Shown one piece after another: positions 25,886 to 35,594 of a stretch of DNA of 64,000 nt. Origin of the DNA: Hirschia baltica ATCC 49814 (GTDB lineage Bacteria > Pseudomonadota > Alphaproteobacteria > Caulobacterales > Hyphomonadaceae); assembly GCF_000023785.1 (NCBI RefSeq), contig NC_012982.1, forward strand, positions 1,364,001 through 1,428,000, written 5' to 3'. The notes below the pieces were generated by a model. The model had not been told where the DNA came from. It saw only the letters and a list, made by a program, of their open reading frames with translations, and searched no databases. Within the stretch, counting starts at the first letter, position 1. The number at the start of each line of letters is the position of its first letter. Position numbers and translations under genes: made by a program.

Positions 25886-27301
25886 GTGCGTAATACATTG
25901 ATTTCAGTTTTAATTACATCAGCTGTCTTGAGCAGTGGAATTTCTTTTGCTCAGGACAATGCAGCGACCTCTCCTGATGATATTTTGTTAGGGGCAGAGG
26001 GAGAAGATGTGGTCTCGTCAGTTGATGCTGACAACGCGCAGTTAAATTCTTCTGATAGTGATCCTGATTTAACAGTTGAGTCGCTTGCTGATTCAATTAG
26101 CGCTGCTTACCAGCGTAATCCTTCTATACTTGCGCAGCGCAAAATTCGTATGATTGCTGATGAGAGATTGTCTCAGGCGCATGCACTTAAACGGCCTCAA
26201 GTGAGTGTGAGTTCTTCTGCTGGATACGCAATTTCACGCAATGGTAGAACTGCGTTTGCTGATTTTGAGGCACCTCAAACCACTTTTGGTTTGGAGGTTC
26301 GTCAAAGTCTTTGGAATGGTGGCCGTAATGATGCTGCAATAGGCGAGGCAGCGGCCGGCGTCACGCAGGCAGAAAGTCAATTGTTCGCGTTTGAACAAGA
26401 TATGATCTTAAACGTCGTTACAAACTATATGGATGTCCTTGCTAGTGAAGCTGAAGTAGATATCCGTAAAAACAATGTGAGTGTATTGGTGCGCCAAGTG
26501 GAAGCGGCTTCTGATAGATTTGAAGTTGGTGAAGTGACACGTACTGATGTGGCTCAAGCGCAGGCGCGTTATTCTGGTGCGAAAGCCCAACTTTCTACTG
26601 CGCAAGCTAATCTTGTTGCTAATCGCGCAGTGTTCCAAGAATTGGTTGGGCGGTGGCCGACTCAGTTAGAAGCGGTGAATTTCACACCTGATTATCCAGA
26701 GGGCCTAGATGACGCAATAAATGCTGCGATGGAATATAATCCTGATTTAGTGGCTTCAAAGGCAAGCGTAAAGGCTTCCGAGCAAAGGTTGCGTTCAGCT
26801 AAAGGGCAAAACCGTCCTGACATTTCTATTGTGGGCGCGGCTGGCCTAAGTCAGACTTATCAAGACGATACGTTTAACAATGAGAACGCGTCTGTTGTGG
26901 CTCAGTTGACGCTGCCTTTATATACAGGTGGCCGTATTTCATCACAAATCCGGGCGTCGGCTTTGGAGCGCGATCAATTGCGTTTACAGCATCGTGCTGC
27001 TGAAAGATCTGTTTTGGTGCAGGTTACTCGGGCTTGGCATTCAGCTTTAGCATCTCAGCGCACAATTGAAGCGTCTCAACAACAAGTGGAAGCTGCACAG
27101 ATAGCGTTTGATGGGGCAGAACAAGAATTGGCTGTTGGGCTCAGAACAACACTCGATTTGTTGGACCAAGAACAAGAATTGCTGGATGCTCAGCTAGCAC
27201 TTGTGCAAGCAAATCGCACACATTACATTGCCGTTCACCAATTATTGGCGGCTATGGGAGCGCTGACACCTGAATCTCTTGGTGTTAATCTTTCCTTATA
27301 A
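25886..27301 (+). CDS. tolC: TolC family outer membrane efflux protein
   Basis: 471 residues from GTG 25886, which has GAGG six bases upstream and gives a clean signal peptide (ending GISFAQ); the frame is open from TTG 25874. Two repeats of long amphipathic helices and the conserved VRQSLWNGGRN and LPLYTGGRI strand segments show the TolC duplication. It forms the outer membrane duct for RND/ABC efflux and type I secretion. An acidic, Asp/Ser-rich linker at about 25-70 precedes the barrel domain. The tripartite partners are not in the window. Confidence 0.88.
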   Translation: MRNTLISVLITSAVLSSGISFAQDNAATSPDDILLGAEGEDVVSSVDADNAQLNSSDSDPDLTVESLADSISAAYQRNPSILAQRKIRMIADERLSQAHALKRPQVSVSSSAGYAISRNGRTAFADFEAPQTTFGLEVRQSLWNGGRNDAAIGEAAAGVTQAESQLFAFEQDMILNVVTNYMDVLASEAEVDIRKNNVSVLVRQVEAASDRFEVGEVTRTDVAQAQARYSGAKAQLSTAQANLVANRAVFQELVGRWPTQLEAVNFTPDYPEGLDDAINAAMEYNPDLVASKASVKASEQRLRSAKGQNRPDISIVGAAGLSQTYQDDTFNNENASVVAQLTLPLYTGGRISSQIRASALERDQLRLQHRAAERSVLVQVTRAWHSALASQRTIEASQQQVEAAQIAFDGAEQELAVGLRTTLDLLDQEQELLDAQLALVQANRTHYIAVHQLLAAMGALTPESLGVNLSL

Positions 27302-27327
27302 GTCTAAGACTTAATGCATATCTAACC

Positions 27328-27357
27328 AACAACGTCCTTTCTTAGAAAGGCGTTGTT
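27328..27357. terminator. Strong 13-bp hairpin after tolC
   Basis: AACAACG-t-CCTTTC / GAAAGG-CGTTGTT with a 3-base loop and one bulged T. The following sequence is only moderately T-rich (AACTACATTTT), so it may be a weak terminator or an mRNA end stabiliser. Confidence 0.6.
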
Positions 27358-27437
27358 AACTACATTTTGCCTAATGTTTAGGTGATTCTAGTGCTTCTGA
27401 ATGTATGAAGCCGAAAGTTATGTATTAGAGGCGCGTC

Positions 27438-28067
27438 ATGTCAGCTGAAGAAGCCGCATCAGAACCAACCATGGAAGAAATTCTTGCTTCCATCCGCAAG
27501 ATCATTTCTGAAGATGACGAACCAGCTCCAACTGAAGCTGATGCGAGTGCTGCTGATGTGCTCGATCTCTCAGATGCTGAGCAGATTGACGATGATCCAG
27601 TTGATCTAGATTTAACTGAACCAGAAGAAGAATTCGACATGGCAGCGGCCATGGAAGAAATGGCAGAAGACGTTGAACCGCAAAGTGATGTTGTGGTTGT
27701 TGATGCTGATGAATGGGCTGAAGATGAACCCGAAGTCGATATGGCGGATTGGGGAATTGAAGAAGAGCCAGAGCCTGAGCCAGTTGCTGAACCAGTAGCG
27801 GCTGCACCAGAACCTGCGCCAAAGCCTGCACCAGCTCCTGAACCAGAATCCGAAGGTTTGGTTGCAGCCGCAACAGCGGATGCGACAGCAGGTCAGTTGG
27901 GCAAGTTGATGGGCTCCATGATGCTATCCCAAGGCACAACGATTGAAGACTTGGTGCGTGAAATGCTAAAACCCATGCTTAAAGAATGGCTAGATGGGAA
28001 TCTGCCGCAGCTTGTTGAGCAGGAAGTCCAAAAAGAGCTTCAACGTATTTCTCGTATGGCGAGATAG
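27438..28067 (+). CDS. popZ: PopZ-like polar organising protein, DUF2497
   Basis: 209 residues. N-terminal motif MEEILASIRKIISEDDEP (about 12-29), an acidic and Pro/Glu-rich disordered middle (about 30-145, with repeated PEPAP units), and the conserved helical C-terminus VREMLKPMLKEWLDGNLPQ. This is the architecture of the Caulobacter polar scaffold PopZ, which assembles at the cell pole and anchors the parB-parS complex. It lies directly before valS, the same neighbourhood as in Caulobacter. A terminator follows. Confidence 0.88.
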   Translation: MSAEEAASEPTMEEILASIRKIISEDDEPAPTEADASAADVLDLSDAEQIDDDPVDLDLTEPEEEFDMAAAMEEMAEDVEPQSDVVVVDADEWAEDEPEVDMADWGIEEEPEPEPVAEPVAAAPEPAPKPAPAPEPESEGLVAAATADATAGQLGKLMGSMMLSQGTTIEDLVREMLKPMLKEWLDGNLPQLVEQEVQKELQRISRMAR

Positions 28068-28110
28068 ACGCGGGTATCTCCAAGATATTCAAAAAAAATC
28101 AATGATCATA

Positions 28111-28140
28111 AGAGTACAGCGCTAAACTGTGCTCTTTTTT
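28111..28140 (+). terminator. Rho-independent terminator after popZ
   Basis: Stem AGAGTACAG / CTGTGCTCT (one G-T pair), 7-base loop, then TTTTT. It separates popZ from valS. Confidence 0.88.
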
Positions 28141-28176
28141 CGTTGCGGCGTGTGATAATTATTGTATCAACACCTC

Positions 28177-31100
28177 ATGCTTGACTCACATTTCGACCAT
28201 AGTGTCTCCGAACCGAAAATTTATGATAGCTGGGAAAAATCCGGCGCATTCAAACCCAAAATGGAAACGGAGGGTGCAGCTGATGCTTATTCCATCGTTA
28301 TCCCGCCGCCCAATGTCACGGGTGTGCTGCACATGGGGCATGCGTTAAACAACACATTGCAGGATTTGTTGTGTCGTTATCAACGTATGCAAGGCAAGGA
28401 TGTTTTATGGCAACCGGGGACTGACCATGCCGGTATTGCGACGCAAATGGTTGTCGAGCGCCAATTGGCAGCTGAAGGCAATCAAAGCGCGGCGAGCCTT
28501 GGGCGTGACAAATTCATTGAGCGTGTTTGGGAATGGAAAGAAAAGTCCGGCGGACAAATTATCAACCAGCTTAAGCGTCTTGGTGCCAGTTGTGATTGGT
28601 CACGCGAGCGTTTTACGCTTGATGAAGGTCTGTCCAAAGCAGTTACGAAAGTTTTCGTTGAACTACACCAGCAAAAGCTGATTTACCGCGACAAGCGTCT
28701 GGTGAACTGGGACCCGCATTTTCAGTCTGCTATTTCTGACCTTGAAGTGGATAATGTGGAAGTTGATGGCCACATGTGGCACTTCAAATATCCATTGCAG
28801 GGCGGCGAGACATATACTTACGTTGAAAAAGACGAAGATGGTAATGTCACGCTGGAAGAGGAGCGCGATTATATTTCTATCGCGACGACACGTCCTGAGA
28901 CTATGCTCGGAGATGGAGCTGTGGCAGTTCACCCAAGCGATGAGCGCTATAAGCCTATCGTGGGTAAATTGTGTGAGATACCGGTTGGCCCTAAGGGTGA
29001 TCGCCGTTTGATCCCGATCATTACAGACCTATACCCTGATCCAGAATTTGGGTCTGGTGCGGTGAAGATTACCGGTGCGCATGACGCCAACGACTATGGC
29101 GTTGCCCAGCGTAACAATATCCCGATGTATCGCCTTATGGATGTGAAAGCGTCCATGCGTGATGATGGTGAGCCTTATGCTGCATCAGCTGCAAAAGCGC
29201 GTGAAATCTTGGCGTCTGGTGAATTTACGTCTTCAGAAATTGACGCGATTAATTTGGTGCCGGATGAGTATCGCGGCCTTGATCGTTTTGAAGCGCGTAA
29301 AAAAGTTGTGCAAGCGATCACAGATGAAGGGCTTGCGGTGATGACCACTGCGACCCGTAAGACCAAGGATGAAGACGGTAACAAAATAGAAGTTACCGAA
29401 ACTGTCCCTTACGTTGAAAACAAAAAAATTATGCAACCATTTGGTGACCGTTCAGGCGTGGTGATTGAGCCCATGCTGACGGATCAATGGTATGTGGATG
29501 CAGCTAAACTTGCTGGTCCTGCTGTGGATGCAGTGAAAGAGGGCAAAACACGCTTTGTGCCCGAAAATTGGTCTAAAACATATTATAACTGGATGGACGA
29601 GATTGAGCCTTGGTGTATCTCACGCCAGCTCTGGTGGGGACACCGTATACCGGCATGGTTTATTGACGGTGAATTATTAGCAGTTGCTGAAAATGAAGAG
29701 AAAGCTGAAAAATTAGCTAGAGAGAATATCGTTAAACGAGGAGTAATGACTCAAGATACTCTTGATGAGTATTTGGAAATTCATGAGGGGCTAATTAGTT
29801 CCAATTTGGTATATCAAGACGAAGACGTACTCGATACATGGTTCTCATCAGCGCTTTGGCCATTCTCGACTATGGGTTGGCCAGACAAGACGCCTGAATT
29901 GGATAAATTTTACCCAACTGCCACGCTGGTAACAGGCTTTGATATTATCTTCTTCTGGGTGGCCCGCATGATGATGCAGGGTATCCATTTCATGAAAGAA
30001 GTGCCGTTTAAGGATGTTTATATCCACGCGCTTGTTTTGGATGAAGACGGTAAGAAAATGTCTAAATCTATCGGGAATGTGATCGATCCGATCGATATTA
30101 TTGATGGCTGTGATTTTGATACATTGATCGCCAAACGCGTGAGAGACATCAAAAAAACGGGTAATGAGAAAAAAGACAAAGCCGCTGAAAAAGCCATTAC
30201 CAACAAAACCAAACAGCAATTTCCAGATGGTATTCCCGCGTGTGGTACGGATGCGCTTCGCTTTACTCTAGCATCCCAAGCAGCTCAGGGGCGCGATATT
30301 CGTCTCTCGATTGATCGTGTAGTGGGCTATCGTAACTTTGGAACAAAGCTTTGGAATGCGGCGCGTTTTTGTGAAATGAACGAATGCGCTTTGTGGGAAC
30401 AACATGAGTTTGACCCGCTAAAAGTTGAGCATACGCTAAATAAATGGATCGTGTCTGAAGTTGCCAAAGCAACGGCAGATATCACGAAAAACATTGATGA
30501 ATACCGTTTCAACGATGCTGCCTCAGCTGCCTATAAATTCACATGGCATGTCTTCTGTGACTGGTATTTGGAGCTGATGAAACCATTGCTTAATGGCGAT
30601 GATGAAACAGCAAAAGCAGAGACGCGTAAAACAGCTGCGTGGACACTGAATCAGATTATTCACTTGCTTCACCCATTCATGCCATTCATTACTGAAGCGT
30701 TGTGGGCGGACCAAGCAGAGTTTCGTGCAGATAAAACAGCACTTCTTTGCAACCAAGCATGGCCTTCTTTTGGTCCTGAAGCGGCATCAATGGAAGCTGA
30801 GGCTGAGATTGACTGGGTGATTAACACAATCACAGATATTCGCTCTGCGCGTGCTGACCTTAATATACCAGCAGGTGCCAAACTGCCTGTGAGTGTATTG
30901 AATGCAAATGACCTCACTAAGCAAAGAGTGAGAGACTATAAAGGCATTATCGAACGCCTTGCGCGTTTGGAAGATCTGAACGTTTCCAAGAATGCACCAA
31001 GTGGCACTGTGTCAATTGTTGTTGAAGAGGCAACTTTCGCGCTTGAAGTGTCTGATGTCATTGATCTGGGTGCAGAGAAAGAGCGTTTGGACCGTGAAAT

Positions 31101-31275
31101 CGGCAAGCTGAATGCGGAAATGGAAATCATTGATAAGCAACTTTCTAATGAGAATTTCGTGTCGCGTGCGCCGGCGCATGTTGTGGCCGAGAAACAGGAT
31201 CGACGTTCTGAATTGACGCAGTCTATCGAAAAACTCAAAGAAGCATTTGCGACACTGGAAGCAATCTTCAAATAG
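28177..31275 (+). CDS. valS: Valyl-tRNA synthetase
   Basis: 1032 residues from ATG 28177; an in-frame TTG at 28162 is less likely. HIGH motif variant HMGH at 52-55, in PPPNVTGVLHMGHALN; KMSKS at about 627-631; the editing domain lies between; a C-terminal coiled coil (ERLDREIGKLNAEM region) binds tRNA. An extra charged insert (KKTGNEKKDKAAEKAITNK) after KMSKS is usual for alphaproteobacterial enzymes. Essential cytosolic enzyme charging tRNA-Val. Confidence 0.95.
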   Translation: MLDSHFDHSVSEPKIYDSWEKSGAFKPKMETEGAADAYSIVIPPPNVTGVLHMGHALNNTLQDLLCRYQRMQGKDVLWQPGTDHAGIATQMVVERQLAAEGNQSAASLGRDKFIERVWEWKEKSGGQIINQLKRLGASCDWSRERFTLDEGLSKAVTKVFVELHQQKLIYRDKRLVNWDPHFQSAISDLEVDNVEVDGHMWHFKYPLQGGETYTYVEKDEDGNVTLEEERDYISIATTRPETMLGDGAVAVHPSDERYKPIVGKLCEIPVGPKGDRRLIPIITDLYPDPEFGSGAVKITGAHDANDYGVAQRNNIPMYRLMDVKASMRDDGEPYAASAAKAREILASGEFTSSEIDAINLVPDEYRGLDRFEARKKVVQAITDEGLAVMTTATRKTKDEDGNKIEVTETVPYVENKKIMQPFGDRSGVVIEPMLTDQWYVDAAKLAGPAVDAVKEGKTRFVPENWSKTYYNWMDEIEPWCISRQLWWGHRIPAWFIDGELLAVAENEEKAEKLARENIVKRGVMTQDTLDEYLEIHEGLISSNLVYQDEDVLDTWFSSALWPFSTMGWPDKTPELDKFYPTATLVTGFDIIFFWVARMMMQGIHFMKEVPFKDVYIHALVLDEDGKKMSKSIGNVIDPIDIIDGCDFDTLIAKRVRDIKKTGNEKKDKAAEKAITNKTKQQFPDGIPACGTDALRFTLASQAAQGRDIRLSIDRVVGYRNFGTKLWNAARFCEMNECALWEQHEFDPLKVEHTLNKWIVSEVAKATADITKNIDEYRFNDAASAAYKFTWHVFCDWYLELMKPLLNGDDETAKAETRKTAAWTLNQIIHLLHPFMPFITEALWADQAEFRADKTALLCNQAWPSFGPEAASMEAEAEIDWVINTITDIRSARADLNIPAGAKLPVSVLNANDLTKQRVRDYKGIIERLARLEDLNVSKNAPSGTVSIVVEEATFALEVSDVIDLGAEKERLDREIGKLNAEMEIIDKQLSNENFVSRAPAHVVAEKQDRRSELTQSIEKLKEAFATLEAIFK

Positions 31276-31284
31276 GGCGCTGAT

Positions 31285-32334
31285 ATGCTGAATCTTTCTC
31301 GTCGGGTATTGTTGGTCAGCTGTGGGGTTGTCTTTTCATGCTTTGCTCTGCCATCGAGCGCGCAAACAGGCGATAAGGTTCAAACCAGCGGCCTCCACAC
31401 CACAATGGAAAGTGTTGAGGCCCAAGAATGGACATTGGTAATTCACGGCGGAGCCGGTGTGATTGAACGCCGGCATATGACGGCAGAAAGAGAACTAGCC
31501 TATCATAAAGGATTAGAAGAGGCCTTGCTTGCTGGCCAAACGGTTCTTGCAAATGGTGGTGAAGCGCTTGATGCTGTGGAAGCAGCGGTGATTTTACTAG
31601 AAGATAATCCAGCTTTTAATGCAGGACATGGCGCTGTTTTGACGGCTGCTGGTGATCATGAATTAGATGCATCCATTATGGATGGCCGCAACACGAATGC
31701 AGGTGCAGTTGCTGGCGTGAAGACTGTTAAAAATCCTGTGCTCGCGGCGCGTGCTGTGATGGAAAAATCCGAACATGTAATGTTTGCAGGTGAGGCTGCG
31801 TCTGAATTTGCACACAGTCATGGCGTTGAGCGTGTTGAAAATACCTATTTCACAACAGAGGCGCGTAAAGCTGCGCTTGAGCGTGTGTTAAAAACGCGTG
31901 CTGAGAAGGCTGATAAGCGCGGCACAGTCGGTGCTGTGGCGATTGATGTGCGCGGCAATATAGCAGCCGCAACTTCAACAGGCGGCATGACAGCCAAAGC
32001 ACCTGGCCGCGTTGGGGATGCCCCCATTGTGGGTGCGGGTGTGTATGCGGACAATAATGGATGCGGTGTCTCTGCCACGGGACATGGTGAATATTTCATT
32101 CGAACAGCCGTTGCTAAGACGGTTTGTTCACGGATTGAATTGCTAGACGAGGCACCTGAAGATGCTGGTAAGGTGGCGCTTGATAAAGTGGCTGACCTTG
32201 GCGGTGATGGCGGCGTGATCGTTATTTCAAAAACTGGGGCTTCTGCGTTTGTATTCAACACGCCGGGAATGTTTCGCGGTATTGTGACAGCTGATGGAAC
32301 AATTGAAACACGTATTTATGGGGACGCGCCTTAA
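31285..32334 (+). CDS. Secreted isoaspartyl peptidase/L-asparaginase (Ntn-hydrolase family)
   Basis: 349 residues. Signal peptide about 1-26 (ALPSSAQ), then the IaaA fold: IHGGAG at 53-58, FNAGHGAVLT, and the autocatalytic nucleophile Thr214 in KRGTVGAVA. Family members self-cleave before this Thr into two chains and cut isoaspartyl dipeptides or asparagine. A periplasmic location follows from the signal peptide. It starts nine bases after valS, and pcm lies 5 kb upstream, giving two damage-related isoaspartyl functions in one stretch. Confidence 0.87.
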   Translation: MLNLSRRVLLVSCGVVFSCFALPSSAQTGDKVQTSGLHTTMESVEAQEWTLVIHGGAGVIERRHMTAERELAYHKGLEEALLAGQTVLANGGEALDAVEAAVILLEDNPAFNAGHGAVLTAAGDHELDASIMDGRNTNAGAVAGVKTVKNPVLAARAVMEKSEHVMFAGEAASEFAHSHGVERVENTYFTTEARKAALERVLKTRAEKADKRGTVGAVAIDVRGNIAAATSTGGMTAKAPGRVGDAPIVGAGVYADNNGCGVSATGHGEYFIRTAVAKTVCSRIELLDEAPEDAGKVALDKVADLGGDGGVIVISKTGASAFVFNTPGMFRGIVTADGTIETRIYGDAP

Positions 32335-32398
32335 TCTGGATGGATTATTGAGGGTTTAGCCAAACTGTGCAGAATGAGAATTACTGGAAGGGGATTTC

Positions 32399-33463
32399 AT
32401 GACAGATCATTCTGAAACAGATGTCGAAGCTGCGTTTAAAACGCTGCCGCCTGAGTTTGATGCATTCAAACAAGTCTATCGCGATGAGATATTACCTTCC
32501 TTGCAAGCACGCGAAGGTGACAGAATAGCCGCCGCCGAAAAAGCACGCACATATACAAGGCTAGGTGTCGCTATTGGCGGAGCAATTGCTTTAATTGGAC
32601 TTGCTTTGATGCGTTCGCCTTTTGCTTTGTTTCTCGGTGGAATTGCCGGAATGGGATTGTTTTCATATGGGCGCCATGGTCTCAATTACTTAAAACGTGA
32701 AGCTAAATTGCTCATCGTTGAAACTGCTGCAAATGGATTTGATCTGCAATATAATCCCGAGCCAGCTTCTCCCCTTGTGCTTAGTCGTTTTCGTAATCTT
32801 GGATTGATCCCGAGTTGGGATAGGGAAAGTTTTGAAGACCAGCTTTTAGGATCACGCGGCAGTACGAATTTTGAATTTTTCGAGGCGCATTTAGAAGATA
32901 AACGCACGCGATCAGATGGAAAAGGGCGTACGCGAACTGAATGGGTCACGGTTTTTAAAGGCCAATGTTTGGTGATGAATTTTCACAAGCCATTCAATGG
33001 ACTGACAAAAGTGTTTCGTGATTTGGGTGTTCTCAATGTTTTCAATAAAATCGGGAATAAATTATCCGGCCAAAATTTGGAACGCGTGCGTTTAGAAGAT
33101 CCAAAATTTGAAAAAGCGTTTGAAGTTTTCTCTAATGATCAGATTGAATCTCGCTTTCTGTTAACGCCAGACTTTATGGAAAGGCTGCTCGAACTTGAGC
33201 GCATTTTCCAAGGCGGCAAATTGCGCTGTGCATTTTCGGGCGGTGAGTTATTTGTGTGTGTAGAAGGCGGTGATTTATTCGAACCGGGTTCTATGTTTAC
33301 TCCGCTCGATAATCCTGATCGCATACGCGAGTTGATGGAAGATTTTGTCGCGGTTTTCCAATTGATTGATAGTGTGTCAGATCGTGCAGGACGTGCGCCT
33401 GCAGCCAAGCCTGATGAAGACAATACCCAGTCGGATGGGGGCGAAAACGGTCCATGGACTTAA
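32399..33463 (+). CDS. DUF3137 family membrane protein
   Basis: 354 residues. An N-terminal amphipathic helix is followed by two adjacent hydrophobic helices at about 50-66 and 70-88 (GVAIGGAIALIGLALMR, FALFLGGIAGMGLFSYG), then a soluble C-terminal domain with FEDQLLGS and FKGQCLVMNFHKPFNG, typical of DUF3137. Function unknown; the family is often near LemA-like genes (a LemA gene is at 50497 here, not adjacent). A 160-base gap follows with no evident gene. Confidence 0.8.
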   Translation: MTDHSETDVEAAFKTLPPEFDAFKQVYRDEILPSLQAREGDRIAAAEKARTYTRLGVAIGGAIALIGLALMRSPFALFLGGIAGMGLFSYGRHGLNYLKREAKLLIVETAANGFDLQYNPEPASPLVLSRFRNLGLIPSWDRESFEDQLLGSRGSTNFEFFEAHLEDKRTRSDGKGRTRTEWVTVFKGQCLVMNFHKPFNGLTKVFRDLGVLNVFNKIGNKLSGQNLERVRLEDPKFEKAFEVFSNDQIESRFLLTPDFMERLLELERIFQGGKLRCAFSGGELFVCVEGGDLFEPGSMFTPLDNPDRIRELMEDFVAVFQLIDSVSDRAGRAPAAKPDEDNTQSDGGENGPWT

Positions 33464-33623
33464 ATATATCTGTGCTAAAACAATAATTTAAAAGAATTTA
33501 ATGTTGGGTGATCGGCATGTTTTCGCCCAGAAGTGGCCACATCACCTCGATAACTTCATTTCATATTCAGGTGAGACTTTATAAGTTTAGCCTAGAGAAA
33601 TACAATTTTGAACGGAGATACAT

Positions 33624-34031
33624 ATGACTTTTCAATTGCGCAACGCATCTAAATTTTTCATCGTCAGTGTCTCTGCTCTTGCACTTGCTGGAACTGCTCA
33701 TGCTGGATCATGTTCGTCCATGCAAAAAGAATTAGTCAATGTTGGTAATGAGATTGTCGGCATGCAAGCTGACCGTGAAGAGATTGTCGCAACGTTTGAA
33801 TTGCACAATAATGAACGCGCTGCGGCGAAGGCTGAATTGGCCAATCTTGAGACTGGTGTTATCAAGATGACGAAAGACGAAAAAGCCGGATATGAAGCTA
33901 GTGTAGAAGAGCATCACGCTCAAGCTGAAGAGGCAAAAAGCAAACTTGAATTGATGAATGTGTCGCTGATGGAAAAAGCTGAAGCTTATAATGAAAAGAC
34001 AACAGCATTTAACACCAAATGCATTGGCTAA
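33624..34031 (+). CDS. Small secreted helical-hairpin protein, family not recognised
   Basis: 135 residues. The signal peptide is cleaved after GTAHA (about residue 27). The mature part is almost all helical, charged and Ala/Glu-rich in two stretches (about 36-72 and 79-127), with only two cysteines, Cys30 and Cys133, at its ends. A disulfide clamping the ends of an antiparallel coiled coil is likely. SD ACGGAGA precedes the ATG and a terminator follows, so it is a single-gene unit. Confidence 0.75.
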   Translation: MTFQLRNASKFFIVSVSALALAGTAHAGSCSSMQKELVNVGNEIVGMQADREEIVATFELHNNERAAAKAELANLETGVIKMTKDEKAGYEASVEEHHAQAEEAKSKLELMNVSLMEKAEAYNEKTTAFNTKCIG

Positions 34032-34058
34032 ATTAGAAAATTACTAGATTTATCAATC

Positions 34059-34090
34059 ACTCGCTGAGCTATATGTTTGGCGAGTTTTTT
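34059..34090 (+). terminator. Terminator after the small secreted protein
   Basis: Stem ACTCGC / GCGAGT with a 15-base loop, followed by TTTTT. Confidence 0.7.
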
Positions 34091-34112
34091 GTGAAAACGG
34101 ATATAGTCAGAG

Positions 34113-35162
34113 ATGAAAAGAGCAGGCGTTATGAGACGAAATAAACATCTTTCAATGCTGAGGGCATTTTGCACTTGTTTCGCTTTAACTGCGTGTCTGA
34201 CTTCGTCTGTTATAGCTGAGCCTAAAGTGTCGGACGCTAAAATCTCTTATGGGAAGTCGCTAGAAAAATACCCATATCCGTTTGAGGTACAAACATTTCA
34301 ATTCTCTTCTCAAGGCCAAAATCTGGAAATGGCCTATATGTATTTGCCTGCGGTAGAAGAATCTAAAGGCATTATCACGCTATTGCATGGGAAAAACTTT
34401 AATGGCGCTTACTGGCAGCAAACGGCGGCATATCTGCATGGATTAGGCTATGGTGTTTTAATGCCGGATCAGATTGGGTTTGGAAAATCGTCTAAACCAA
34501 TCAATTACCAATATAGTTTTCCAGCATTAGCGAATAATACAAAAGCGCTGTTAAATCATTTAGATATTCAATCATCTCACATTATTGGTCATTCTATGGG
34601 AGGGATGTTGGCGTCTCGATTTGCTTTGCAATACCCTGAGGCAACAGAGAAATTGACGCTGGTAAATCCGATCGGATTAGAAAATTACTTGCACTATGTC
34701 GAATATAAAGACGTTGATTTTTTCTATCAAAATGAGCTTGGTCAAAAGCCAGAGAAAATTGCCGCTTATCAGCAGAAAAACTATTACGATGGCGCTTGGA
34801 ATGAGGAATATGAAGCCCTCACCATTCCGCTCGTCGGCTGGGTGAATGGTCCAGATTGGTCGCTCTTAGCGCAGGTGAGCGCACGCACATATGATATGAT
34901 TTTTAGCGGTCCAGTGATTGAAGAATTTGATGATTTCAAAATGCCCGTCACTTTAATTTTGGGTACGCGTGATCGCACAGGCCCAGGGCGCAATTGGAAA
35001 AAATCCGGCATTGATTATGAATTAGGACGGTATGATCAATTGGGCGATCAAGTTAAAGCGCGCAATCCAAGCATTCATGTGATTGAATTAGATGATCTTG
35101 GTCACCTTCCACATATTGAAGATTTTGATCGCTTCCAAAAAGCTTTAAATCAAACATTTTAA
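34113..35162 (+). CDS. Secreted alpha/beta hydrolase
   Basis: 349 residues. The leader ends SSVIAEP (about 35); an in-frame ATG at 34131 is an alternative start. The alpha/beta hydrolase order is visible: LLHGKNFNG (oxyanion), PDQIGFGKS, nucleophile elbow GHSMGG with Ser161, LGTRDRTGP with the acid, and LGHLPH with the base His331. It acts on an ester-type substrate in the periplasm; substrate not inferable. It resembles haloalkane-dehalogenase/epoxide-hydrolase-like members in general layout only. Confidence 0.83.
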   Translation: MKRAGVMRRNKHLSMLRAFCTCFALTACLTSSVIAEPKVSDAKISYGKSLEKYPYPFEVQTFQFSSQGQNLEMAYMYLPAVEESKGIITLLHGKNFNGAYWQQTAAYLHGLGYGVLMPDQIGFGKSSKPINYQYSFPALANNTKALLNHLDIQSSHIIGHSMGGMLASRFALQYPEATEKLTLVNPIGLENYLHYVEYKDVDFFYQNELGQKPEKIAAYQQKNYYDGAWNEEYEALTIPLVGWVNGPDWSLLAQVSARTYDMIFSGPVIEEFDDFKMPVTLILGTRDRTGPGRNWKKSGIDYELGRYDQLGDQVKARNPSIHVIELDDLGHLPHIEDFDRFQKALNQTF

Positions 35163-35198
35163 TTGTGTGAGGTTACATCATCTAGCTGCGCAAAATGA

Positions 35199-35594
35199 TC
35201 AGTCGTGTGCTTGATCACCAGCTTGCGATTTCCAGATTGCACCGATGAATATCGCTTTGGCGAATGGTAAAACCACCAAACATGAAGCAAGTGCACTGAA
35301 CATAAGTGCAGGAAACAGAAACCACATAGGAATGTCGTACCGTGTCACAAGAACCAGAATAGGTGACCAGATATGCCCAACGATCAAGATGGTCAGCCAT
35401 GCTGGGCCATCATCTGCGCGCACCGCGCCTAAGTGAGCGCTGCAATTGTCGCAATGCTCAACTTGTTTGATGTATTTTGCCCATAATTTTCCTTGCCCGC
35501 AATTGGGGCAACAACCCTTTATTGTACGCTTGATAGCTTGCCACATCGTATCTGGGCTGTTTGTGACATCAATGGGTTCAGGCAGGGCCGTCAT
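35199..35594 (-). CDS. DUF983 family zinc-ribbon membrane protein
   Basis: 131 residues. Two Cys pairs, CPNCGQGKLW and CDNCSAHLG, form a zinc ribbon before two membrane helices (about 65-83 and 90-112). This is the standard alphaproteobacterial DUF983 pattern. The ATG overlaps the xth stop (ATGA), so it is coupled to exonuclease III. Function unknown. Confidence 0.87.
   Translation of the reverse strand: MTALPEPIDVTNSPDTMWQAIKRTIKGCCPNCGQGKLWAKYIKQVEHCDNCSAHLGAVRADDGPAWLTILIVGHIWSPILVLVTRYDIPMWFLFPALMFSALASCLVVLPFAKAIFIGAIWKSQAGDQAHD

Noticed and set aside
27502-27939. Long antisense open frame inside popZ
   Set aside because: Product is a Leu/Gln/Pro repeat produced by the acidic Pro-rich codons of popZ on the other strand.
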